From the NCBI GenBank assembly GCA_904063045.1, contig CAJFCJ010000015.1, forward strand, positions 744,001 through 808,000: a stretch of 64,000 nucleotides of DNA, in the 5' to 3' direction. Made by a program: the position numbers and the translations under genes. This DNA is from Dimorphilus gyrociliatus. Lineage: Eukaryota; Annelida; Polychaeta; Dinophilidae. The notes under the pieces are model-generated. The model made no database searches. It saw only the letters and a program-made list of their open reading frames with translations, and had not been told where the DNA came from. Shown here in pieces: positions 48,660 to 59,840 of the stretch; positions within the stretch are counted from its first letter, which is position 1; every line of letters starts with the position of its first letter.

Positions 48660-51057
48660 TCAATTTTGTCGAAAATCGCATATTAACTCTTCCCCAGTTT
48701 GTATATTTCTCTTGGCAAATAGTCCAATTCTTGGAAAAGTTGTATCGTATTGGTTGATGAACACTTTGGCGTAAATTAAATTGGCCTCAGAATCCCGTCT
48801 TACGAATCGTCCTATATTTGAAGCCACATCGGTTGTTAGGAATAAACTCGTTTGTTTTGATATTGAAACTGATATTTCATTTCTGCTCTCTTTTTCATAA
48901 ATACCATTAAGTTCGCAGATGAAAGAACCTTTTGGAATGAATTGACCAGATCGGAGAGACCATCTTCTGTCGCTTGTGCGAAAAACCTCCAAATTATATT
49001 GTATTCCCTTACTTAGAACCCTATTTTTACAGCGATTGTTCCAGCACGGGCAGAGTACACTGCATTCAAATATAGGTCCAGAGACTTTCGATTTAAGACG
49101 ACCATTCTCATCATAACATCCGTGTAGTTCGGAGCAAGAACAATTTTCTGAACAATCAAAGGAGCAAGAACAGAATCTATTCTGACTTACAATTTCATTA
49201 TAAACAACGCGAGAAGATCCGTAATTGCGAATTATATATTGGAAAGCGTCCACTTTCGTTTCGGCGTCGATTCCGTTAAAAGCCGGTATTGCCATTTTTT
49301 CTCTTCCATTTGACACATCTTCACTAACAATAGCTTCGAAATTTGTTCTATTATCAAACATAGACAATAGATGAATTTTATCTTTTGGTAGGAGATCGAA
49401 TGCGGTCTCTCCTTGTTGATTCTTATGTTTAACGTTTGTCCCTTCAATTCCTGCAAGGTATTCAGCAATATCGTGATGTTCCTGACGTAAAGCTATGTGA
49501 AGTGGAAGATCTCCAGCATTGTTAGGTATTCTTGGATTACAGCAGGTAGATACAAACAAATGAACCAATTTAAAAGAACCACCGTAAGCAGCCCAATGTA
49601 AAGATGTCGAACCTTCGATATCGGCGTGATTGGGGTTAGCACCCAATGACAATAGAAACTCAGCTACATTTTCACACCGGTTTTCACTGCAGTCCATAAG
49701 AGCAGTATAGCCGCAGTTGTCCTCAATATCCACGTCAATCAAATCTGTTATTAATTTTACTACCTCTAAATCATTCGACAAGGCAGCCATATGCAAAGCC
49801 GTTCGTCCATCAAGATCTAAATCACAGATGCATGCACCATAATTCAACAATTGTTTAACAATGTCAAGATTCCCAATTTTAGACGCAATGAGGAAGGGTG
49901 TACGGCATTCATCATCTCTTATACTTAACGACGCTCCTGCCCAAAGAAGAATGTCAACGGCAACTATATCACAGTTTTTCACAGCTCTCAATAGAGGAGT
50001 TAATCCTTCGCTTATTTTATCAAGATCAGCACCATTTCTTATACATTGCAAAATTCCACTAGTATCTCCATGCTTAACAGCTGCATGTAGATTATTGTAT
50101 GTCCGACTGCTGGAAAATGAATCGTTGCTAACTGAAATAGTTGCAAAAGATCTTTGTAATTTATTCCTTGCTTCATCGCTTAAAGAATATGTTTTTTTTT
50201 TAATTTTCATTTGAGCTGCTCCGTGTTTTTCAACAATTTCTCTTCGAATAGCCTCACTACAATATTTCAGTGTAAACAATTCTTCTTTCCAATTCTCAGA
50301 ATCACAATGTTCGCATTTTTTCACTTTTACACTATTAGCACATCTGACGTGTGTTAAATGCTTCTTTTCACAAACGTAAAATTTACCAAGTAAACAATGC
50401 TGACCGCATATTGTACAGCAATGGTGTTTTTTGGCAATTTCGGTATGTTTCTCACACATAACAACATAAGGTAATCGTACATGAATTCTAAATACGTTAT
50501 TAGAAAAAGCTAGTTCACAGCACATACGACTTTTCATATAAATAGAATCTGTCATTTGACATTGTTGTTTTTCTCCATCATTCTGAAGTTGTATTTGGGA
50601 ACATTTGCAAGCCGAATTGTCGGCTTCATAATCTACCGGTTGCTGTAACTGTAAAGGTATACTGGGCATGACACCGGTGTTTATTACTGAGGTAACGTCT
50701 ACTCTAGGAATTTGATCATCGCTTTCAACATTTGTGCCATTTTTTTCTATGTGCTTTAATGATGAACTGGAATGTTCAACAAAGGCATAAACTTCCGAGA
50801 CATTTTCGAGAGAAACTCTGCTCTTTCGTAGATATTTTAAAAATTCAATATCGCTTCTAGGCGATATATCAACAGTCTTTTTCGTTTGCGAGTCATCATC
50901 CATAGGTTCCTCAACCGATGAGGCTGATGGGGTTTCATCATCTGTGATAAATGATAAATCATTTGGATGAGGATTTGAATGTAAGGTCTCTGAAAGCGAC
51001 AAGATTGTATTGAGCGATAATAGGCGGTTAAGAGTATAAAATACCTGTACAACTCAT
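48660..51057 (-). CDS. EHMT: G9a/GLP (EHMT) homologue with degenerate SET domain
   Basis: EHMT proteins read and write H3K9me1/2. Exon 1 is only 13 nt (51057-51045, MSCT); exon 2 runs to 48660. About 780 residues, shorter than human (about 1,200-1,300). After a disordered N-terminus comes the EHMT cysteine-rich region (CKCSQIQ..., CCTICGQHC, CEHC), about seven ankyrin repeats, and a pre-SET module with all expected cysteines (CSCSFDCSENCSC, CSVLCPCWNNRC). The SET domain is unusual: the SAM-binding GWG is RWS, the RFINHxCxPN motif reads RFVRRDSEAN, the FDYG motif reads CDFR, and the protein ends five residues after the GEEL block, with no post-SET CxC zinc site. Architecture makes EHMT clear; methyltransferase activity is doubtful. 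The window shows no second copy. Confidence 0.9.
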
Positions 51058-51462
51058 TTTTTAGAACAAAATCGACAGAGATTATAGTTCAAAGTTATAG
51101 ATTATAGTTTAATGACTAATCGTACTGTTTCACACATTTGTCGGATCATATCCTGATGATTTTAATTTGAAAATATATACAGTTTCTAGAAGAACGTGTA
51201 CAATGCGCATGCGTAAACCACCAAATAACTAGTATTTCATAAAGTGAATATTTCATGATATAAATTAACTTTAATATTTATTTATTGTTAAAAATTTCAA
51301 AAAGGTCACATCATATCTGTAATTTCTATATTGTTCATAGTTCTTTTTATTTATGTAACCCCAGGTCTGAAAAAAAAAACAAGTACTCTAGAAATGACAC
51401 TACTCGTTAAGCAGAACTAGCTTTAGTAAGTTACAAATCTCACTCAGTGGTGTAGAGCAGTC
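51058..51462. other. Divergent promoter region of EHMT homologue and peroxidase
   Basis: About 400 bp between two divergent start codons. Nothing apart from AT-rich sequence is evident. Confidence 0.5.
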
Positions 51463-54258
51463 ATGAGAGGGTAAATATTTAATACATTGGTTTTAATGTT
51501 CATTTTATTGAATTTAACTTTTCCCTTCCTTTTCATAATTTCAACAGATTAAACGTAGTGTTGACCGTAGCTTTGTCGATAGTCTCGGTTTTCACAAGCA
51601 AAGCTGAAGATGAAATGTTTAAAGAAGCTTTAAAGGATTGGAAAAGAAAAATTGAGAGAGATACAAAGCAGGCGTTAGGTTCAGAATATCACAATGGTTG
51701 TATCTTTCCAAATGGTATGGAATATGGTAGTTTGGTTGGGGAGTCTGGTTATCTTCTTGAGCATATTGCAAAATATAAGAAACAGTAATTGATTTAAATA
51801 CTGTATATTCGAAAAAAATAATCTACATAACTTTTTATATCTACTTTAGAAAGTATGGTCATTATTCGCGGAGAGATAGACCACTTCCACGCACCAATCA
51901 TAAATTAGAACCAGATGCCCCGTTCCTACATCCTATTCCTAATACCTGTCCTTGGCCCGAGTACAACTGTGACCCTAATAGCTTTTACAGGTAGTATATT
52001 GTATACAACATCAGATTGAACAAAATATTTAATTAATTATATTAATATTAGGAGTTTTAGCGGAGCTTGTAATAATTTGAGATATCCAATCATTGGACGG
52101 TCATTTACACCTCTTAGAAGATTTCTACCCTCAGATTTCGGCGATTGTAAGTTCAAACAGTTACCAACGAAATGTATGAAATAGCTTGTTATCTGATAAA
52201 TAATTTTATATCTAAATAGCTATTAGCTCTCTGAGGACTGGTAAAAACAATAAACCTTTGCCTTCCGCTCGACTTGTTAGTCTTACTATTCATCAACAAT
52301 CTAATGATACAAAGCATAATAAGTTTTTGACTTGCGCTATAATGAATTATGGACAATTTTTGGATCATGATTTATCTTTTACGGCTACTGCAAAAATTAC
52401 GGTAGGAGAGAAAAAGATTAATCCGGATTGTGGAGAAAGTTTTTGCGAAACAGTTTTAGAAGAATGCGAACCAATTACAATTCCAAACGATGATCCAATT
52501 TTTAAACCTTCAAGATGTTTAAAGTTTATACGTTCGCAAGAGAGTCCAAATTTGGCCTGTTCAATTGGACCAAGGGAACACGTTAATCAACTATCAAGCT
52601 ATATTGACGCGTCAAACGTTTACGGTTCGACGAAGCAGCAAGCAGATGCTTTAAGAAATTTTGATGATGATGGCACTTTAAGATCAACACCAACAACAGG
52701 TCACCACCATTTGCCAATAGGGAATCTAGATAAATCTTGCAAGAGCTTCAATAATGATAAAGAAATGTGTTTCGATGCTGGTGACGTAAGAGCTAACGAA
52801 CAGGTTTTGCTCATCAGCCATCATACATTATTTATGAGACATCATAATTATTTAGCGAAAGGATTGAAATATGTCAACCCCTCTTGGTCGGGAGAAAAAG
52901 TATTCCAAGAAGCTAGAAAGATTATGGGGGCTATTATGCAAATAGTGGCCTATGATGAATACTTACCAGCTATCTTAGGAAAAGATCATATGGCTAAATA
53001 TGAATTGAATTTGGCACCCGCAAAAGAGTATTATTATGGTTATACTTCGAAAGTTGACCCGTCGATTAGAACTGAATTTTCAACAGCTGCCTTTAGGTTT
53101 GGTCATGCTCAAATTCCAAATCACCTAACTATAAACAACACTAATATAGAATATTCAAGGGTTAGAGTTTAATTAATAACACAGACAAGCAGATACAAAC
53201 AATATTTCAATATTATTACTTGTTTTATAGCTCTTCTTTCAACCAACAAAATCTGTACATTTAGGACAAGGTAACCTTTTAAAAGCGTCTATTGAGAACG
53301 ACCTTAAGAATGCTGATAGAGTTTTTTCAAAAATAATCTCGAGTCATATGTTTACTGCTAATCCACCTTTTGGTACTGGAACTGATCTGCCGTCGTTAAA
53401 TATTCAAAGGGGTCGCGATCATGGTATACCAGGTAGGATGCGAATATTTTTTAGTTGAATCCCTATCTATAGTTTCTTTCATACGTTTGATCTTCTATAG
53501 GCTATAATGAATACAGAGATTTCTGCGGTTTGTCTAGAGCTTATTCCTTTAACGGACTTGTAGATATTCCACCGAGTATTCGTACGAAATTTTCGCAAAT
53601 TTACGAGTAAACTCCTTCTTTACATTTAAAGTCATTGCACATTTATTTTCTAATTATTCAATTTGTTTTGAAATAGCCATGTCGATGATATTGATTTATT
53701 CGCTGGAGCAATGAGCGAAGTTTTGGTAGAAGGTTCTCAAGTAGGACCAACTTTTCAGTGCATTATTGGTAGACAGTTTAAAATGCTGAGGAAAGGTGAT
53801 AGATTCTGGCACGAAAATCCAGGTCAATTTACTATGCGTAAGTAACTTTTGAAAATAAAAGCGTTCTTCACTACAATACCATATTAAGAGAATATCTATA
53901 ATTTTGTTCATATGTATCAATTATATTTTTACTATTGTAGCCCAATTAACTGCTTTGCGAAAGGTTAAATTGTCAAGTATTTTGTGCGCAAATACGAATA
54001 TTGTTGAAATTCAACCCGAAGTCTTTAAGAAACCTATTAGACAAGTCTTCCCAGATATTCAGTAAATATATATGTTTTTTGTTTATAATTTGTATTAAAT
54101 AATGCATGCAAATTTTTAGGGAGTTAATCGACTATGTCATGAGCGAAGGAAAAGAGCTATCAGAATATAAGCTACTGTGGGATTTGAACTATAACGCGGT
54201 TGTTGATTGTAACATTATTCCAGCTTTCGACTTCACACCGTGGGCAGATGGAGCTTAA
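51463..54258 (+). CDS. Secreted animal haem peroxidase (peroxidasin/chorion peroxidase-like)
   Basis: Oxidises substrates with hydrogen peroxide in the extracellular space. The initiating exon is just 8 nt (51463-51470, MRG); the next (from 51549) finishes a signal peptide (GLNVVLTVALSIVSVFTSKA). Later exons carry the peroxidase domain: FYRSFSGACNNLRYP, YGQFLDHDLSF (distal His), DASNVYGS, GDVRANEQ with HTLFMRHHN, FSTAAFRFGHAQIPN (proximal His) and LNIQRGRDHGIPG. It ends in FDFTPWADGA at 54258. There are about ten exons with 55-90 nt introns. The catalytic Arg-Glu pair and both histidines are present. It lacks the LRR and Ig domains of peroxidasin, so it is a peroxidase-only member; its physiological substrate cannot be read from sequence. 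Confidence 0.93.
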
Positions 54259-54331
54259 TTCGGATTCTTTCTTATTTCTGACCGCAAAGTGTGCTTTAAC
54301 CTCTTTTCATTTTTACTAAATTCAATGTAAA

Positions 54332-54337
54332 AATAAA
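54332..54337 (+). other. Peroxidase polyadenylation signal
   Basis: AATAAA 74 nt after the peroxidase stop codon. Confidence 0.55.
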
Positions 54338-54366
54338 AGACCAAAGAAAATACTTCTTTCAAAAAA

Positions 54367-54372
54367 TTTATT
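54367..54372 (-). other. DHX9 polyadenylation signal
   Basis: AATAAA on the minus strand, 38 nt past the DHX9 stop codon and within 35 bp of the oppositely oriented peroxidase signal. Confidence 0.55.
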
Positions 54373-54409
54373 TTATTATTTTGCTTTACATCTTACAATA
54401 GTTTCGATA

Positions 54410-57400
54410 TTACCAACATCCACGTCGGAATGGTTTTCTATATGGCCGACTGAAGTTGCGACGATTGTCGTATGGCCTTCTGATAAACTCACAGCTTCTT
54501 CCTCTAAAAGGGTTTCTAAAATTCGCATCTGGTAACAAAGGTACACTATGATTTGGCGATATATTATCGCTTTCAGCCCCCCTTGAGATTAAATGTTCGT
54601 TTGGTAAACGTGACACTTCTGATTCAGAATTTTCTGGAAACTGGAATTGTACTTCAGACTTCTGAGGAAATTGAGCAATATCAGGGCGAAAGTTTATGCG
54701 AGATCCTTGACCTGGGGGATATCTCCATGCACCTTGTTGATCTCTTTGACCTCTATTTCTTGGCCAAGATTGGTAGTGTCTGTAACAGCCTCGCTTTAGA
54801 GTGTGATCCATTGGAGTTTGTAAAGGTATACGAGTTTGATTTATTTTATTATCAGCATGGGAAGTTACAGACTCTCTTCTAAACAATTTTCGAGCCAGAT
54901 TAAGTAATTTTTGATGAGAAACATTGTCATACACAGCATTCTCAGGATTTGATGCTATTCTTATAATCAAAGATTCAATGGCTGGTCGTAAAGCAGTTAT
55001 CTTTGCAGCAACTGTAGTTTTAATTTTCACTCTAATCCAATCATCTAGTAAAACGTTTTCTTCCCCCCAAGCTTTCACTGAACGAACACATAGCAACAAT
55101 AGATGTATGGGAGTAACCATAGTCATTTGTTTGCATGATACTGCTTTTGTTCTAATCTTCTCTCCAAACACAAAAAATGGTGAGGAAGGTACCAGATCAT
55201 CTTGAACGCAGTTTACGGATGATTTATGTATGAGAGCTGATTTATTTTCGGTTGTAATTACTTGCCGTCTTTTCTTATAAACACAAACGTTGGGATAAAC
55301 AGCATAAGCCAAAAAGGCGGTAACTGTATCCAAATTTTCGTCAGGGCCATATGGATTTATATCTACTGAATTAAAACTTTCCTCGGAAAACCCGCTGTTT
55401 ATAAGAATATCAATAAGTTGTTGTTTTGCTTCAGAAGCCATTCTTAAATTTCCAATATTCAAAGATTTATATTCACAAAAAGATGACTCTTCTTGTTCCC
55501 CATTTAAGCATGCCTGATACCATAGATCGTAAGCTTTCAGTAAGGCGACATGATCACTAAATCTATCCCCCGCCATACTTCTATGTTGATTGAGTAATTT
55601 TCCTTTTCTTTGGGGTGGAATAATGAATGGCTCTGGAAAAGTGCTCATAGCTGCAATTGTGCATGCCATGTCAGTGCAAGAAAAAGCGCAACAATACATA
55701 ATCATTACTCCTAGCCGAGGTTCTATTGGCAGGCGAGCAAGTATTCGACCCAGAGGGGTTAACTCACATTTAGAATCAAGAGCCTTCAGGTTTTTTAAAA
55801 CAACTTCCGCCTCAATGACCGTATCTATCGATGGTGGTTCTACGGTTTTCGCTAGAAAAGTACCAATTGATCCTAAGCGTAATAGCTTAATACTCAAAGC
55901 AATTTCATGTAAGGGAGTTCGCAATATTTCTGGAATTGAATGCTCGTCCAAATGGAAAAATCTTGCCTTCGTGCAAAGAACAAAACACTTTCCCGGCCTA
56001 ACTCTGCCCGCTCTTCCCCGACGTTGCTCTAAACTAGTTCTAGAGGCCCATACGGTTGTATAGTTTGTCATATTATTGTGAGTTGTAAACAGTTTCCTTT
56101 TCACTTTGCAAGAATCTATTACAAAACTGACATCATCGATTGTTATTGAAGTCTCAGCAATATTCGTAGATAAAATAATTTTCGTAACACCATCATTAAC
56201 ATGCTCAAAAACTTTTCTCTGATCTTCCCTTGGTACCTGAGAATGTAATGGAAGAATAATATAATTACTGCTACCAAACGTCGCGTGTTGCTGAAGATAT
56301 TTTTGAAGCATGACTATCCAATTCCAACCAGGCAAAAAAACAAGAATAGATCCAGGTATATTTAAACTCTTGATATGTATGAGCAAAGATTCAAAGAGTT
56401 CTACGGATATCTCTCTTTCACTTAACAAGGAAACGCTCTTTCGAGTTTCTGCACTATATTCTTCTGAAACTTTTAAATTCATATTTTCCGGATCTTCACG
56501 CCCCAAAACTAAATTGTCTTCGTCATCGTCATCCTCTCCAACGGGTAAAAATGAATTTGGCCTCTTTCGTTTTTTTGTTCGAAAAGTATCAGGTGTTGGC
56601 TTGAAATTCAACATTTCCACAATATCCTCGAGGAAATATCTTGTTACTGGATGTTGGCGACCATGAACCTGAACAATTTCCACTGAGCCAAAATAATCCG
56701 TAAAAAGTGAAGTGTCAACTGTTGCCGACATTAATACGACTCGTAACTGTGGATAGGATCTAACCATATCCCTCAAGATAACTAATAAAAAATCAGTATT
56801 TAAGTCTCTTTCATGAATTTCATCAACAAATACATGAGAAATTCCTCGCATGCCATTCTCGAGCTTACGCAATAGACTTCCTATGGTGCAATATAGCATA
56901 CTTCCAAATGGCCTTGGTAATACTGATTCGAAGCGTACACTATATCCAACAGATGTACCTAAAGTTTCGCACCTTTCATAGCTAACTCTTTCAGCTATTG
57001 ATATAGCACTAATCCTTCTAGGTTGAGTTATAACAATGTTGCAAGAACAACCTTTACCCATTTTAATAAAATGTTCCAAAACATATTGAGGTATTTGAGT
57101 TGTTTTTCCAGAACCGGTTTCTCCCCTAATCAAAACAACAGAATTCTTTTCTATTTTGTCAATAATTACATCTTTTAAAGAGTGTACGGGTAGTTGTTCA
57201 CGAAATTTTTTCCTCCTGCCAAACTCCGCTTCTGTTTGCTGTTCATGAAAGTCATTTAGTAAATCCAAGCTGATTGAGTCTAAATTTTTATGGGCTAGGG
57301 GGCCTTCGTCAATATTCATTGCTTTCCAGGCATTCCAATTCCTTTGAGGGGGTGACCATTGCACAGTTCCGTTAGAGAAAGGTTCATCTACTTCTTCGAA

Positions 57401-58410
57401 TGAATCTACAACTACATCACTTATCAATTGCGACGGAGTATCTTCAGAGAGTCCAACATCTTGAGGTGTTATATTAAACGAAGAAAGAACCTCGTCGATC
57501 TCAGCTTCTAATTCTTCTGATATTTTCATTTCGTACGGTAGAATTTCCATTGTCGTACATTTCTTCTTCTCACCATCATATTGTTCAATAATACCGAAAT
57601 GAAATAGTTGACGCACAAGAGACAGAGCGCAATTTTTCGAAGCTATTTGCTTGTTAGAGCCATGCTCTCTTCCAATAAGGCTTCTTCCCAATTTACTTAT
57701 GTAAATCTTCATTTCAGCTATAAAACTCCTGTGTTAAAATAAAATTATGATTGTTCTTTTTTTCGAACGTTTTTCTAGAGGAACGTCAACATACAGCACA
57801 TATATTGGACAACATTTTTTATATACCTATTATGATCTGGCCCCAGAGTTGAGTACTGATAATCAGCTTTAATGTGATTTTTTTGAAAATATTCATTTAA
57901 TCTCGATTTAGCATTATCCATTGTCCAGTTACCGTGAATTGCAGCCGTTAAGTCAACTTCTTCATTGGCTTCAACGTTCTTTTTATTTTGTAAAGCCATT
58001 AAATAACTAGACGGTACATCAGTCTTTTCACTATTTAAATTACTTAAATTACAATCGGTAGATTCCGCTGATCGAGAAGAATGGGGGTTTTGTGAATCGA
58101 TTTGGAGAGCTCCATTTGAAGAGTGTGCAGAATTGGTACTTCTATTTGGCCTGGCTATTGAAGATACTTCAATTTCCGAAATTTCGCTTAAACGTACAAG
58201 AAAATTAATAAAATCATCCGCTGCATTACTTTGAGCATCTTTTTTATTCGTAGAATTCCCAATTCCAATATAATCATAACCTTGAACTTTTAATTCGCAA
58301 GTAAAACGCTGTCTATGCTTACTACCGGATGCTCTATACTGATACTGAGGGCTTAACTTCTTCTTCTGCATAAGCCATGTATGCAAAAATTGCTTGACGT
58401 TTTCTCCCAT
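54410..58410 (-). CDS. DHX9: ATP-dependent RNA helicase DHX9 (RNA helicase A / MLE)
   Basis: DEAH-box helicase that unwinds dsRNA, RNA-DNA hybrids and R-loops; in flies (MLE) it serves dosage compensation. Two exons, 58410-57827 and 57728-54410, total exactly 1,301 codons (1,300 residues; human 1,270). Order: dsRBD1 (start [35 protein letters not shown]); Ser-rich linker; dsRBD2 split by the intron ([14 protein letters not shown], then [18 protein letters not shown]); the helicase core with [39 protein letters not shown] and [12 protein letters not shown]; the HA2/OB-fold region; and a C-terminal Arg/Gly/Phe/Asn-rich tail ending [12 protein letters not shown]. All catalytic motifs look intact. 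The RGG-like tail fits the nucleic-acid-binding tail of animal DHX9. Confidence 0.96.
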
Positions 58411-58958
58411 GGCTTCTGTCGATATAGTTAATGATGAAAGGCTATTTGCCTAATCATTGAGAGAAGATGCTATTGAACTGCATAGCCCTATAAGTAGCAA
58501 ACTCGAATGGCCGTCGATTTAAGTCTTTGAGGATCGATTCGCGAAATTTATACCAGGTTTCGTTCAATAATACTTCTTTTTTAAAGAAACTCAAAGAGAA
58601 TCTGTAACTTATTATTTAATATTTAACATAATATTTTTTAATAAGAAAAGTATCCGTTTAAATCGCTATCATAATGAGAATTCAAAATTTTTCAATTAGA
58701 CGAAATATTCAAAAAGTAACACTGAAGGTGAAGGTGAAGGACAAACATTAGAAGTCAAGTCGTGGTTTAGAAAATTGCTCATATTTTATAATCGTTTTGT
58801 AATACAGCCGATATGATACCTGTTTGTAGCACAATTGCATAAAATATAATAATCCATAAGTTTCATTTACAATTTAATAGAGATAGTATTTCTTTTTAAA
58901 TCTTTAGACTCGGCAAATATTACAATCTACTGCTGGAAAAGCTTTAAATATTCACAGA
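58411..58958. other. Divergent promoter region of DHX9 and C6orf136-like gene
   Basis: About 550 bp between two divergent start codons; probably a shared promoter. A GAAGGTGAAGGTGAAGGA hexanucleotide repeat occurs near 58723-58740. Confidence 0.5.
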
Positions 58959-59684
58959 ATGGCCGTTAACTCGGTCGCATCAAAATTGAACAGTCGTCAA
59001 CCTTCACACTCGTTAAGAAATATACAATTGATTAAGTGGTCTCCCATAATATCGCCATCGTTATCTCTGGAGCAATTGGACTCAATGTTTAACTCGCAAA
59101 ATTCTTGCTTATTTTCCACTGAAGTAAATTCGACCGGACCATCGCAAAAATCTGATAAAAACCTAGCTCATTTACACGCTATAAGAGAAATTCTAGTTGA
59201 TCAACTACCAACAATGTTTATTAGACCCCAGGAATATGGAGCCTATGCATTAGATGTGATATTTGAAAATAATTATTGGAATCAGTCTTATAAAACAGTA
59301 GGTATTAAAAGTTATGTTTGGGAGATGGCCAAGATAAGGATCTATGGTCACTTCAAATTTGCAAATATCAAAACTCATTTATTACGCGTAACGATACACG
59401 AAGGAGAAAAAGCTATTCGTATAAGGTGGAGAATAACTGGAGTGCCTCAGACACGTGTTTTTCTTCAGTTTTATAAATTTCTTCCCGGTAGTAAATATTC
59501 AAGGGAAAGAGATGATGAATCTAACTGGTTTGACGGGGTATCGACATTTTTTTTGAATGAAAAAGGTGACATTCAGCAACACACGGTTGACAGAGTTGAA
59601 AGGGATACAGAAGGAGCAAAAGATGGAAGTGTTTTGAATACGCTGAAGAAGTTGGCATCACAGTCAAGTGTAAACCCAACGTGA
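58959..59684 (+). CDS. C6orf136: C6orf136-like conserved protein (DUF2358)
   Basis: A 241-residue single-exon frame with MAVNSVASKLNSRQ at the start. A conserved, SnoaL/TIM44-like fold is suggested by the block LPTMFIRPQEYGAYALDVIF, ENNYWNQSYKT, WRITGVPQTRVFLQFYKF and FDGVSTFFLNEKGDIQQH, ending in the family's DRVERDTE motif. Human C6orf136 carries the same order: a displaced-region start, WRL/WRITG, then a YDAFSTFYL-type strand. Its function is unknown in any animal; some plastid DUF2358 proteins are reported in organelles. The basic, Ser-rich first about 40 residues could be a mitochondrial presequence. An upstream non-coding exon cannot be excluded. Confidence 0.75.
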   Translation: MAVNSVASKLNSRQPSHSLRNIQLIKWSPIISPSLSLEQLDSMFNSQNSCLFSTEVNSTGPSQKSDKNLAHLHAIREILVDQLPTMFIRPQEYGAYALDVIFENNYWNQSYKTVGIKSYVWEMAKIRIYGHFKFANIKTHLLRVTIHEGEKAIRIRWRITGVPQTRVFLQFYKFLPGSKYSRERDDESNWFDGVSTFFLNEKGDIQQHTVDRVERDTEGAKDGSVLNTLKKLASQSSVNPT

Positions 59685-59840
59685 CAGAAATCATTCAAAA
59701 TTCATTATGTATATTTTACAATCTCTAATAATTTAAGTTGACTTAAATTGAAAAAAAAAAAATAATCAATAATAACCGTAGTTAAATTAGTTAATTGTCT
59801 GCCGAAGAGAAAAATACCTAAAAACACCCTTGAAACTTAT

